Source: Devosia sp. Root436
Lineage (GTDB): Bacteria > Pseudomonadota > Alphaproteobacteria > Rhizobiales > Devosiaceae
NCBI RefSeq assembly: GCF_001426345.1
Contig: NZ_LMEM01000001.1
Location: 745,349 to 809,348 of the forward strand
Length of the DNA: 64,000 nucleotides
Direction: 5' to 3'
Shown: positions 34,469-44,339 of the stretch, one piece after another
Layout: every line of letters starts with the position of its first letter
Position numbering within the stretch: the stretch's first letter is position 1
The notes under the pieces: generated by a model
Seen by the model: the letters and a program-made list of their open reading frames with translations, nothing else
Databases searched by the model: none
What the model was told of the DNA's origin: nothing
Translations under genes and position numbers: made by a program

Positions 34469-36415
34469 TCAAATCTGCGGCTTGCGCTTGGGCTTGTGGT
34501 CCTTCTTGGCCTTGGCGCCGTCCTTGCCGGCCCATTTGGGCTTGCCCTTGTCCTTGCTGACAGGCGCCTTGCTCACCTTGGGCGGGCGGGGCTTGTCAAA
34601 ATCGGGTTTGGACGCGCGGGGAGCCTCGTCGGCGGCGGCCGGGCTCCAGCCGCCAGTCGCGGCGGGGGCCTCGAGATCGTCGGGGCGCAGGCCGCTCGAA
34701 CCATAACGGGCCTTGCGGTCGGCGCGTTCGGGGCGCGGGGCGTTGGGATCGAAGCGCTCCACCGGGCCGGGCGGGCGGCGCTGGCTGGGCGGTGGGCCGG
34801 AGCGGCGCTCGCCGGGGCCGTCGACGGCGGAAATGGTGACGCCGCGCTCGCCGGAACCGTTCTTCTCGATGGATTTGGCGAAGGCGTCGGCCTTGGGGGC
34901 GGCGACTTCAAAGATGGATTCGGTATCGAAGATGCGGATGGAGCCGATGGCGGTCTTGGTGACGCCGCCGGCCTTGCACAGCATGGGCAGCAGCCAGCGC
35001 GGCTCTGCCTTGTGCTTGCGGCCGACCGAAACCTTGAACCAGGTGCCCCCCTCGAAGCGTTCGCGGGTGCGCGGGTCCTTGTCGCCGGGCTTATCGAAGA
35101 CCGGCGCGTCGGAGACATCCTCCGGGGCCGGGCGGGCGGCGAGCTGCTGGCGCAGATAGGCGGCGGCGATGGCCTCGGGCGTGTGGCGCGCCATGAGCTG
35201 GGCGACGAAATCGGCCTCGTCCTCGGCAACGGGCCTGGTGAGCATGTCGGCGGACAGGATGCTTTCGCGGTAGCGGGCCTCGATCTCCTCTGCGGACGGC
35301 GGCGCCATCATGGTGACGTCGAGCCGGGCGGTCTTGAGGATGCGCTGGGCGGTCGCGCGGCGGTGCATCGGCGCGATGATGACGCAGGTGCCCTTGCGCC
35401 CTGCCCTGCCGGTGCGGCCCGAACGATGCAGCAGCGTATCGGGATTGGTCGGCAGGTCGGCGTGGATGACGAGGTCGAGATTGGGCAGGTCGATGCCGCG
35501 GGCGGCGACGTCGGTGGCGACGCAGATGCGGGCGCGGCCGTCGCGCATGGACTGCAGCGCATTGGTGCGCTCGGCCTGGCTGAGTTCGCCAGAGAGGGTG
35601 ACAACATCGAAGCCGCGATTGTGCAGGCGCGCCGAGAGGTGCTTCACGCCTTCGCGGGTGGAGGCGAAGACGATCGTGTTGACCGCCTCGAAATAGAGCA
35701 GCGTATTGATGATGGCGTTTTCGCGCTCGGCCGCGGGCACCAGCATCAGCTTGTAGTCGATATCGGCATGCTGCTCGGCGGCGCTGTTGGCGGCGACGCG
35801 CAGGGCATCGCGCTGGAAGGTCTTGGCCAGCTGGGCGATGGGCTTGGGGACGGTGGCCGAGAACAGCAGCGTGCGGCGATCTTCGGGGGCGGCGTCGAGG
35901 ATGAATTCGAGGTCTTCGCGGAAGCCGAGGTCGAGCATTTCGTCGGCTTCGTCGAGCACGACGGCACGGAGGGCGGACATGTCCAACGCGCCGCGGGTGA
36001 TGTGGTCGCGCAGACGGCCGGGCGTGCCGACGACGATATGAGCGCCGCGTTCGAGGGCGCGGCGCTCGGTGCGGGCATCCATGCCGCCGACGCAGGAGGC
36101 GGTGCGGGCGCCCGCTTCGGCATAGAGCCAATCGAGCTCACGCTGCACCTGGAGGGCCAGTTCGCGGGTGGGGGCGATGACGAGGGCCAAGGGCGCACCG
36201 ATCTCGGTGAAGCGCTCGGCATCGCCGAGCAGGGTCGGCGCGATGGCCATGCCGAAGGCGACGGTCTTGCCCGAGCCGGTCTGGGCGGAGACGAGCAGGT
36301 CGCGGCCGGCGGTTTCATCTTCGATGATGGCGGCCTGTACCGGCGTCAGGGTTTCATAGCCCTTGGCGGCGAGAGCGCGGGCGAGCGGGGGGAGGATGGT
36401 GTCGGGAAGGGACAT
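34469..36415 (-). CDS. DEAD-box RNA helicase with DbpA-type RNA-binding domain
   Basis: A 648-residue ATP-dependent RNA helicase of the DeaD/CsdA type. Motif I is AQTGSGKT (44-51), motif II DEAD (155-158), motif III SAT (about 189), and motif VI HRSGRTGRAG lies in the second RecA domain. A DbpA-type RNA-binding domain follows at about 455-520 (WFKVSVGRKHKAEPRWLLPM) and then a 130-residue Lys/Pro/Arg-rich disordered tail. Such proteins act in ribosome assembly and RNA decay, often in the cold. A long 5' region precedes it. Confidence 0.93.
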   Translation of the reverse strand: MSLPDTILPPLARALAAKGYETLTPVQAAIIEDETAGRDLLVSAQTGSGKTVAFGMAIAPTLLGDAERFTEIGAPLALVIAPTRELALQVQRELDWLYAEAGARTASCVGGMDARTERRALERGAHIVVGTPGRLRDHITRGALDMSALRAVVLDEADEMLDLGFREDLEFILDAAPEDRRTLLFSATVPKPIAQLAKTFQRDALRVAANSAAEQHADIDYKLMLVPAAERENAIINTLLYFEAVNTIVFASTREGVKHLSARLHNRGFDVVTLSGELSQAERTNALQSMRDGRARICVATDVAARGIDLPNLDLVIHADLPTNPDTLLHRSGRTGRAGRKGTCVIIAPMHRRATAQRILKTARLDVTMMAPPSAEEIEARYRESILSADMLTRPVAEDEADFVAQLMARHTPEAIAAAYLRQQLAARPAPEDVSDAPVFDKPGDKDPRTRERFEGGTWFKVSVGRKHKAEPRWLLPMLCKAGGVTKTAIGSIRIFDTESIFEVAAPKADAFAKSIEKNGSGERGVTISAVDGPGERRSGPPPSQRRPPGPVERFDPNAPRPERADRKARYGSSGLRPDDLEAPAATGGWSPAAADEAPRASKPDFDKPRPPKVSKAPVSKDKGKPKWAGKDGAKAKKDHKPKRKPQI

Positions 36416-36534
36416 TTTTGGCCTTTTTGGACGCCGACCAATCGTTTGGCGTCAGGTTTCCGCAGCGCGGATTTCAGGGGATTTCCCGCATTGGCGGAAA
36501 GGCGCCGCGAGCAGCACCATAGCATAAGCAAAGC

Positions 36535-36558
36535 AAAAAGGCCGCCCGGCGGGCGGCC
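36535..36558 (-). terminator. Rho-independent terminator downstream of ndk
   Basis: On the minus strand GGCCGCCC-GCC-GGGCGGCC (8-bp perfect stem) is followed by TTTTTG. It lies 230 bases beyond ndk and before the helicase gene, with the inverted repeat at 36595-36680 in between. It should end ndk transcription and insulate the helicase gene. Confidence 0.85.
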
Positions 36559-36594
36559 CCGAATTTGAGGCGTTGAACGTCAAACAGTCACGGG

Positions 36595-36680
36595 GTCACC
36601 CCGGCGCAGGCCGGGGTCCATCCCGAGATGGCCGTTCGTGGCGATACCTCAGGATGGATCCCGGCCTGCGCCGGGATGAC
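36595..36680. repeat. Inverted repeat with 29-bp arms (CCCGGCCTGCGCCGGG family)
   Basis: Left arm 36595-36623 and right arm 36652-36680 are inverted copies of each other with 27 of 29 matches; the core of each arm is itself a short palindrome, CCGGCCTGCGCCGG. The 28-bp centre is unique. This resembles small hairpin elements scattered in alphaproteobacterial intergenic DNA. It lies between ndk and its terminator, so it would form part of the ndk 3' UTR. Confidence 0.8.
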
Positions 36681-36789
36681 ATCGAGGGGGTGGAAAGGGC
36701 CGGGCCGGCCCTTCGCAAGGCTCAGGGCGTTCGCCCCTCAAATCGCTCCACTGGAGGGATTTGCCGGCTGGCAAGCCAGCCGTCGGGTC

Positions 36790-37212
36790 TCACCCAACCA
36801 GTTCGTCGTCGTTGAAGAAGAACTTGATCTCGGAGGCAGCGGTTTCCGGAGCGTCCGAACCGTGGACCGAGTTTTCGCCGATGGAGAGGGCGAATTCCTT
36901 GCGGATGGTGCCGGGAGCGGCATTTTCCGGATTGGTGGCGCCCATGACTTCGCGGTTCTTGAGGATGGCGCCTTCGCCTTCCAGAACCTGCACGACGACG
37001 GGCGAGGCGATCATCTGCTCGACCAGTTCACCGAAGAAGGGACGTTCCTTGTGGACGGCGTAGAAGCCTTCGGCCTGGGCGCGGGTCATGTGGATTTTCT
37101 TGAGCGCGATGGGGCGGAGACCGGCTTCCTCGAACTTGGCGATGATCTTACCGATGAGGTTGCGACGGACGGCATCGGGCTTGATGATGGAGAAGGTGCG
37201 TTCGAGCGCCAT
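36790..37212 (-). CDS. ndk: Nucleoside diphosphate kinase
   Basis: Ndk transfers gamma-phosphate between nucleoside triphosphates and diphosphates to balance the NTP pool. The 140-residue length is standard. The protein starts [23 protein letters not shown], the family N-terminus, and contains the catalytic histidine block [18 protein letters not shown] and [12 protein letters not shown] (HGSD). The ATG at 37212 was chosen over an upstream extension. It is divergent from the ABC-F gene and monocistronic, ending before the repeat and terminator. Confidence 0.98.
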   Translation of the reverse strand: MALERTFSIIKPDAVRRNLIGKIIAKFEEAGLRPIALKKIHMTRAQAEGFYAVHKERPFFGELVEQMIASPVVVQVLEGEGAILKNREVMGATNPENAAPGTIRKEFALSIGENSVHGSDAPETAASEIKFFFNDDELVG

Positions 37213-37423
37213 GGGGGTCGATCCTTGAATGGGTCTGTTGGAAAGGTGGCGCCTTGTAACGGGAGAGTTTGACGGGCGCAAGACGGGTGGCGCCCATGCG
37301 GCAAAGCCGGTTGCCATAAGGGTCGCTTAACTCTATCCAACGGCAAACACTTTATCGCAGGCCGGTTGCCACGGTTTCGCCCGTTGCTCCCTGCGGCCTA
37401 CCCTCTCCTCAGATTGCCCGATT

Positions 37424-39286
37424 ATGCTTGCTATCAACAACCTTACCTATCGCATCCAGGGCCGGGAGCTGTTCGAAGACGCCTCGGTGGTGCTGCCGAC
37501 AGGGTCCAAGACCGGCTTCGTCGGCAAGAACGGCACCGGCAAGACCACCTTGTTCCACCTGATCCAGGGGCATATCGGGGCGGATTCGGGGTCGATGGAG
37601 CTCAACAAGAAGGCGCGGATCGGGGCGGTGGCGCAGGAAGCGCCGGCCGGCAACGAGAGCGTGCTCGACGTGGTGCTGGCCGCCGACAAGGAGCGCACGG
37701 CGCTTTTGGCGGAGGCTGAAACCGCAACCGATCCACACCGGATCAGCGATATCTATACGCGGCTGGCCGATATCGACGCCTATTCCGCCGAGGGAAGGGC
37801 CTCGGCCATTCTCAAGGGCCTGGGCTTCGAGCAGGACCGGCAGAATGCGCCGACGCACGAGCTGTCGGGCGGCTGGCGCATGCGCGTGGCGCTGGCCGGT
37901 GTGCTGTTCAGCCAGCCCGACCTGTTGCTGCTGGACGAGCCGACCAACTATCTCGACCTCGAAGGCACTTTGTGGCTGGAAAAGTACCTGGCCACCTATC
38001 CCTACACCGTCTTCATGATCAGCCACGATCGTGACCTGCTCAACAAGTCGGTCAGTTCGATCATCCATCTCGAACATCGCAAGCTGACCTTCTACAAGGG
38101 CAATTACGACACGTTCGAAACCACCCGCCGCATGCAGATGGATCTCAACAACAAGAGCCGCGACAAGGCGCTGGACCAGGTGGCGCATCTGCAGAAATTC
38201 GTCGACCGCTTCAAGGCCAAGGCGACCAAGGCCAAGCAGGCGCAGTCGCGCATGAAGATGATCGAGAAGCTGAAGCCCCCGGCGGCGATGTTCGATGAAT
38301 ATGCGGCGCCGTTCAAGTTCCAGCAGCCGGCGAGCGAGCCCCCTACCCCGATGATTACGCTGGACGGCGTGTCGGCGGGCTATGGCGACAAGACCATTCT
38401 GCGCAACATCACCACACGCATCGACCCCGATGACCGCATTGCGCTGATCGGCGTCAACGGCAATGGCAAGTCGACCTTCGCCAAGCTTCTGGCGGGCGAT
38501 ATCGCACCGATGGGCGGGCGCTTCAACAAGGGCAAGAAGCTGGAAATCGCGCATTTTGCCCAGCACCAGATGGACAAGCTGCAGCCCGAATGGACGCCGC
38601 TGGAGCATATGGTCGACCTGATGCCCAAGGACAACGAGGCGCGGCGGCGGAGCCGGCTCAATCAGATGGGACTGACCACCAGCCGCATGGACACCAAGGC
38701 GAAAAACCTTTCCGGTGGCGAGCGGGCGCGCCTGCTCATGGGCATCATCACCTTCAACGGGCCGGGAATGATGATCCTCGACGAACCGACCAACCATCTC
38801 GATATCGACAGCCGCGACGCACTGGTGCATGCGCTCAACGACTATGAGGGCGCGGTGCTGATCATCAGCCATGACCGCCACCTGATCGAGGCGACCTGCG
38901 ATACGCTGTGGATTGCCGAAGGGGGCACGATCAGCGAGTTGGACGAGGATCTCGACACCTACCAGCGCAACATTACCTCCACCAAGGAAAGCAAGGGCGG
39001 AAGTGGCGGCAAGGCCAAACTGTCCAAGCAGGAGGCGGCCGCCCGCCGCGCCGAAGTCGCGCCGTTGAAGACCTCCATTAAGGATGCGGAAACCAAGATC
39101 GGCCGTTTGCGGGTGGAAATCGACAAAATCGATACCCAGCTGGCCGATCCCAAAGTCTACAACGGCGCCCCTGACCGGCTTATTGCGCTGGGCAAGGACA
39201 AGGCCCGTCTTGCGGCCGATCTCGAGACCACCGAAGAACAATGGCTGGCGCTGAGCGCCGAGCTGGAGGACGCGGAGCGCGCATGA
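37424..39286 (+). CDS. ABC-F family ATPase (YheS/Uup-like)
   Basis: A 620-residue soluble protein with two ABC domains and no membrane part. Walker A sequences are GKNGTGKT (34-41) and GVNGNGKS (about 344-351). The signatures LSGGWRMR and LSGGERARL are each followed by LDEPTNYLD or LDEPTNHLD, the ABC-F hallmark. A charged linker rich in Lys/Arg (about 235-290) lies between the domains, and a coiled-coil tail follows the second. ABC-F proteins act on ribosomes. No clear ribosome site precedes the ATG, unusual among its neighbours. Confidence 0.93.
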   Translation: MLAINNLTYRIQGRELFEDASVVLPTGSKTGFVGKNGTGKTTLFHLIQGHIGADSGSMELNKKARIGAVAQEAPAGNESVLDVVLAADKERTALLAEAETATDPHRISDIYTRLADIDAYSAEGRASAILKGLGFEQDRQNAPTHELSGGWRMRVALAGVLFSQPDLLLLDEPTNYLDLEGTLWLEKYLATYPYTVFMISHDRDLLNKSVSSIIHLEHRKLTFYKGNYDTFETTRRMQMDLNNKSRDKALDQVAHLQKFVDRFKAKATKAKQAQSRMKMIEKLKPPAAMFDEYAAPFKFQQPASEPPTPMITLDGVSAGYGDKTILRNITTRIDPDDRIALIGVNGNGKSTFAKLLAGDIAPMGGRFNKGKKLEIAHFAQHQMDKLQPEWTPLEHMVDLMPKDNEARRRSRLNQMGLTTSRMDTKAKNLSGGERARLLMGIITFNGPGMMILDEPTNHLDIDSRDALVHALNDYEGAVLIISHDRHLIEATCDTLWIAEGGTISELDEDLDTYQRNITSTKESKGGSGGKAKLSKQEAAARRAEVAPLKTSIKDAETKIGRLRVEIDKIDTQLADPKVYNGAPDRLIALGKDKARLAADLETTEEQWLALSAELEDAERA

Positions 39287-39714
39287 GCAAGCTCGCCGCC
39301 AAGGATGTGATCTTTACCCTGGGGATGCAGCGGCACCCCGAGGGCGGCTGGTATGCGCGCACCTTCGAGGATGCCGAAAAGGGCGACGGACGGGCGCGTT
39401 CCACGGCGATCTATTACCTGCTGGAAGCCGACGATGCGTCGCACTGGCACCGGGTCGATGCGGTGGAAGTGTGGCACTACTATGCCGGGGCGCCGCTGCA
39501 ATTGCGCATTTCAGACGGGCAGAGCGTGGACGAACATGTGCTGGGGCCGGACCTGGACGCCGGCCAGCGCCCGCAGGTCGTGGTGCCTGTCATGGCCTGG
39601 CAATCGGCTACCAGCACCGGGGACTGGACGCTGGTGGGTTGCACGGTGGCGCCGGGATTCCAGTTTTCGGGGTTCGAGCTGGCGGACAAGGACTGGGCGC
39701 CGGGAAACAACTAG
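39283..39714 (+). CDS. DUF985 cupin-fold protein
   Basis: A 143-residue cupin. It begins MSKLAAKDVIFTLGMQRHPEGGWYARTFED-like, and has STAIYYLLEADDASHWHRVDAVEVWHYYAGAPL, the DUF985 signature, with two His that could hold a metal or line the pocket. The start overlaps the ABC-F stop (ATGA). Relatives include yeast YML079w, whose ligand is unknown. No function is assigned. Confidence 0.88.
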   Translation: MSKLAAKDVIFTLGMQRHPEGGWYARTFEDAEKGDGRARSTAIYYLLEADDASHWHRVDAVEVWHYYAGAPLQLRISDGQSVDEHVLGPDLDAGQRPQVVVPVMAWQSATSTGDWTLVGCTVAPGFQFSGFELADKDWAPGNN

Positions 39715-39788
39715 GCATTGCGGGGCCCGTTGACAGCAACGCGGCATTGCCATTTGCTGGCGGTGGAAGAAGCCGCCGAAAGTGCACC

Positions 39789-40652
39789 ATGCGCCGCCCT
39801 GGTTCCAAGCTGGTTGTTGCCCTGTTGGTCTGCCTGCTCTGGATTCCCGGCCTAGCCCAGGCGCAGGACCTGACCAAGGCGCAGCGCGCCGAAATCCGGC
39901 GTTTTGCCTATAATAACAGCCTGTTCACACTCTATCACGAGGTGGCCCACCTGCTGTTCCACCAACTCGACCTGCCCATTCTGGGCCGGGAGGAGGATGC
40001 GGCGGACAACATGGCCACCTGGACCCTGCTCAACAAGCGGACCCCGGAGGCCGACCGGGCACTGGCCGATGCGGCGCAGGGCTGGATTCTGTCCGGAGTC
40101 GCCTATGACAGCGGTGGCGACGAGAGCGACTATGCGGCCGGCCACAGCCTCGACAAGCAGCGCGCCTACCAGATCGTCTGCCTCATGGTGGGCATGGACG
40201 AGACGGCATTCCGTCCGATCGCCAACGAATACCGGATCGATCGCGACCGGCAGGACAGCTGCTACTGGGACTATGACACGGTCGACCGGGCATTCCAGGG
40301 GCTGCTGGGCGGGCGCGGCAACAAGAACGGGCGCGGCACCGAGGTCGTGGTGACCTATCACGATGCCGGCGGGCGGCTGAAGGCGGCGGCCGATGCCTTC
40401 AAGTCGAGCGGCGTATTCGACCAGGTGGCGGACGAGCTGCGCAACAATTACAGCCTGCGCCAGCCGGTGCAGTTCAACGCCCAGCGCTGCGGGGAGGCCA
40501 ACGCCTTCTATGACCCGGAAACGGTGGAAGTGATCTTCTGCTACGAGCTGATGGCCGACTATATGGAACTCTACGAGGCGAGCATGCCCGCGGAGGTGGC
40601 CCCTGCCCCGCGCCAGACGGGCGTGGGCAAGGAAAAAACCAGCAAGTTCTGA
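39789..40652 (+). CDS. DUF4344 putative metallopeptidase, secreted
   Basis: A 287-residue protein with a signal peptide MRRPGSKLVVALLVCLLWIPGLAQA. The metal-binding motif HEVAH is at residues 50-54, and REEDAADNMA at about 67-76 supplies likely third-ligand acids, as expected for the DUF4344 family. Several cysteines (CLMVGM, DSCYWDYD, QRCGEANAF, VIFCYEL) suggest disulfide bonds after export. It follows the cupin gene by 74 bases. Substrate and role are unknown. Confidence 0.85.
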   Translation: MRRPGSKLVVALLVCLLWIPGLAQAQDLTKAQRAEIRRFAYNNSLFTLYHEVAHLLFHQLDLPILGREEDAADNMATWTLLNKRTPEADRALADAAQGWILSGVAYDSGGDESDYAAGHSLDKQRAYQIVCLMVGMDETAFRPIANEYRIDRDRQDSCYWDYDTVDRAFQGLLGGRGNKNGRGTEVVVTYHDAGGRLKAAADAFKSSGVFDQVADELRNNYSLRQPVQFNAQRCGEANAFYDPETVEVIFCYELMADYMELYEASMPAEVAPAPRQTGVGKEKTSKF

Positions 40653-40666
40653 CGCTTCGGCTATAA

Positions 40667-40685
40667 GTTGATATTGACAGTCAAC
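40667..40685. promoter_or_regulatory. Candidate iron-responsive operator (TGA-N9-TCA)
   Basis: GTTGA-TATTGACAG-TCAAC is a 19-bp dyad containing TGA-N9-TCA, the consensus of the RirA-type iron-responsive operator in rhizobia. It contains TTGACA (40674-40679), a possible -35 box, and lies 50 bases before the siderophore-binding protein gene. Iron-limited expression is the natural reading. Confidence 0.65.
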
Positions 40686-40734
40686 TAAAAGCGATCCAGT
40701 AGCGGGCCATTGCAACGCTCGGGATCGCCCTGCC

Positions 40735-41655
40735 ATGTCCATCACACTCAATCGTCGCAGCTTCACCCTGGGAACCGCTGGACTGGCGCTTGGCGCCATG
40801 CTGCCGCGTGGCGCTTTTGCGCAGGAAACCCGTTCCGTCACCACGAAGTTCGGCACCTATGACATTCCGGCTTCGCCGCAGCGCGTGGTCGCCGTCGACT
40901 CGCGGCTCGACCTGCAGCCGGCGCTGGCGCTTGGCCTGCCGGTGATCGGACATGGCCACTCGCTGCCGGCCCGCTGGGTGCCCGGCACACAGGGCCTCGA
41001 ATATTTCGGCGCGGAGATCAACATCGAGCAGGTGCTGGCCGCCGATCCCGACCTGATCATCTGCGCCGATTACGAAAAGGACGCGGACAGCAGCTGGTGG
41101 CCGGCGCGGCGCTTGCGAGAGATCGCCCCGGTGGTGCCGACCAGTGCGCAATTGCCCTGGAAAGACGCGCTTCGGGAACTCGCCCATGTCCTTGGCCGGG
41201 ATGGTCAAGCCGATGCCGCCATGGCGGAATATGACGCGCTGATCACCGACATCAGATCGCGCCGCGCCGAGCAGATCGCGACCAAGACCGTCGTTACCCT
41301 GCAGCCGAACGCCACCGACGTCTTTCTCTCGACCGGCACGACGATGCTGCCGACGCAGGTGCTGGCCGATCTCGGGGCCAAGACCATCCCGCCCGGCGCC
41401 GACCAGCCCTATATGACCGACGCGATTCCTGCCGAAGGGCTGGGCGACACGCTCGGGAATGTCGATGGCTTATTGCTGGTTACCGGCACCGATGCCGATG
41501 TCGCCGGGGTTGCCGAGATGACCACCTGGCAACGTCTGCCCGCAGTGCGGGCCGGGGCGACGATCAACTCCAACGGCAATATCAACTATGGCAGCATCTA
41601 CTCGGCGATCCAGATCGCCAAGTTCATGGACGAACTCTACGGCAAGATGGCGTGA
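40735..41655 (+). CDS. Iron-siderophore ABC transporter substrate-binding protein (TAT-exported)
   Basis: A 306-residue FepB/FhuD-like (TroA-superfamily) binding protein. The N-terminus carries twin arginines (NRRSFTLG, R7-R8) and a hydrophobic stretch ending GAFAQ, typical of the Tat pathway used by such receptors. The body shows QRVVAVDSRLDLQPALALGLPV and NIEQVLAADPDLIICADYEKD, which are family blocks, and DVFLSTGTTMLPTQVLADLGAK. No permease or ATPase genes are near, so it must use components encoded elsewhere. Confidence 0.9.
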   Translation: MSITLNRRSFTLGTAGLALGAMLPRGAFAQETRSVTTKFGTYDIPASPQRVVAVDSRLDLQPALALGLPVIGHGHSLPARWVPGTQGLEYFGAEINIEQVLAADPDLIICADYEKDADSSWWPARRLREIAPVVPTSAQLPWKDALRELAHVLGRDGQADAAMAEYDALITDIRSRRAEQIATKTVVTLQPNATDVFLSTGTTMLPTQVLADLGAKTIPPGADQPYMTDAIPAEGLGDTLGNVDGLLLVTGTDADVAGVAEMTTWQRLPAVRAGATINSNGNINYGSIYSAIQIAKFMDELYGKMA

Positions 41656-41658
41656 CAA

Positions 41659-42105
41659 TCAGGCCTTCTTGACCCAGCGGCCAGTCGCTTCCTGCTGCCA
41701 ATAGGTTAGCGCATTGTTACCCTTGAGCGCGACCCACGCTAAACGGGCCTCGGCGACCGCGTCGGGGTCATGCCCAGAAAACATATAGACAATCCGCTCG
41801 TAACCGTCGGCGGATTGCGGCACGGCGCGGTCAACGAAAAACCGCACATTGGCCTGGTTGGGATTGTCCGGTCCCGTGGTGATGAGGACGGGCTGATGCG
41901 CGTCGGTTTCGTCGCCGGCCAGACCATGGGCGAGGAAGCTGTCGTCCCGGTAGGTCCAGAGATGGGCATCGAGCGCTTCGGCCCGTTCGGTGGAGCCGAC
42001 TTCCACCACGGCGCGCCAGCCGCGTTCGATGGTCTTTTCCAGGAGGGCTGGAAGGACCGCTTCGAGCGGGCGGGGTTCGAGGTGGTAGAAGAGGATGTCG
42101 GGCAT
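41659..42105 (-). CDS. holC: DNA polymerase III chi subunit
   Basis: HolC links the clamp-loader to SSB at the replication fork. The 148-residue protein starts MPDILFYHLEPRPLEAVLPALLEKTIERGWRAVVEVG-like, the family N-terminus, then LDAHLWTYRDDSFLAHGLAGD and QPVLITTGPDNPNQANVRFFVDRA. The start ATG (42103-42105) abuts the outer arm of an intergenic palindromic element. It follows pepA, its common neighbour in proteobacteria. Confidence 0.95.
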   Translation of the reverse strand: MPDILFYHLEPRPLEAVLPALLEKTIERGWRAVVEVGSTERAEALDAHLWTYRDDSFLAHGLAGDETDAHQPVLITTGPDNPNQANVRFFVDRAVPQSADGYERIVYMFSGHDPDAVAEARLAWVALKGNNALTYWQQEATGRWVKKA

Positions 42106-42246
42106 AAAGTGTACCGATCTTCCGGCCATGACGGCCTGCAAATGGCGGGTGTCTGCGCTTCCGGTGCTCACGTACTGGAGTACGCTCCGCTCCGGTTCTC
42201 GAAACCCACCATTTTCGTCTCGTCCTGACCGGAAGCTCGGCACACT

Positions 42247-42249
<3 letters not shown>
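42105..42249. repeat. Palindromic intergenic element, copy 1 (pepA-holC)
   Basis: Outer arms 42105-42132 and 42222-42249 are complementary at 24 of 28 positions; the right arm contains the pepA stop codon and the left arm touches the holC start. The core, 42153-42201, holds TGCGCTTCCGGTGCTCACG then CGTACTGGAGTACG and CTCCGCTCCGGTTCTCG, matching copies at 48820-48869 and 63032-63080. The element fills the whole gap. Confidence 0.85.
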
Positions 42250-43728
<1,479 letters not shown>

Positions 43729-44339
43729 TGGGGGCCTTGGAAGAGCGGGCGGGATTCGCCCGGTGGAGGATTGGCCGCGATACTATCATCGGGACATTCC
43801 GGCGAAAGCGGGAAGGTCCGATTGTCCTCAGGTGGCCGGCGGTCGTCTGATCGAGCCTGAGGACCAGGAGTGCGCTTGACTCACCCCCACCCTCAATCCC
43901 TCTCCACAAGGGGGAGGGAAGCCTGGCCAGTGAGCGAGGAAACATCGAGTGACAGTGGGCAGGCACTCCTCCCCTTCTCCCCTTGTGGGAGAAGGTGCCC
44001 GAAGGGCGGATGAAGGGCTCGGAGCTACCCACCAGCATCTAGGCGTGGGCGAGCGCAGCCCCCTCACCCGGAAATCCGCTGGACGCGGATTTCCACCCTC
44101 TCCCCTCGTGGGAGAGGGTTAGGGCCACAACCGGAACCGGTCGCCCAAGTTCGCAGCGTTCGCGCAACAGGACCGCGGACAATTTCCGGGTGTAGGGTGT
44201 AGCGCGCTTGTGCGGCGGGGCGAACTGCACCAAGGTCCGGCTGAAACGACGCAGCACTGGAGGAAGGCCCCCTCACCCGGCGCTGCGCGCCGACCTCTCC
44301 CCCGAAGGGAGAGGTGAAGCAAGGATAGTTCAAGACCGC
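43729..44339. repeat. 611-bp repeat-rich gap between pepA and lptF
   Basis: I see no gene here. At least five palindromic blocks occur: CCCTCTCCACAAGGGGGAGG (about 43899-43918), CCCCTTGTGGGAGAAGG plus GCCCGAAGGGCGGATG (43980-44011), GAAATCCGC...GCGGATTTC with CCCTCTCCCCTCGTGGGAGAGGG (44078-44118), and CCCTCACCCGGCGCTGCGCG with CCTCTCCCCCGAAGGGAGAGG (44270-44312). All relate to the repeats near 11.3, 16.7, 23.8 and 26.3 kb. Promoters for both divergent genes must also lie here. Confidence 0.7.

Noticed and set aside
34370..36568. 732-codon plus-strand frame opposite the DEAD-box helicase.
   Set aside because: Antisense shadow; all helicase motifs are intact on the minus strand.
42106..42243. 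Extension of holC upstream to 194 codons.
   Set aside because: The extra residues translate the palindromic element; HolC homologues start at the later ATG.
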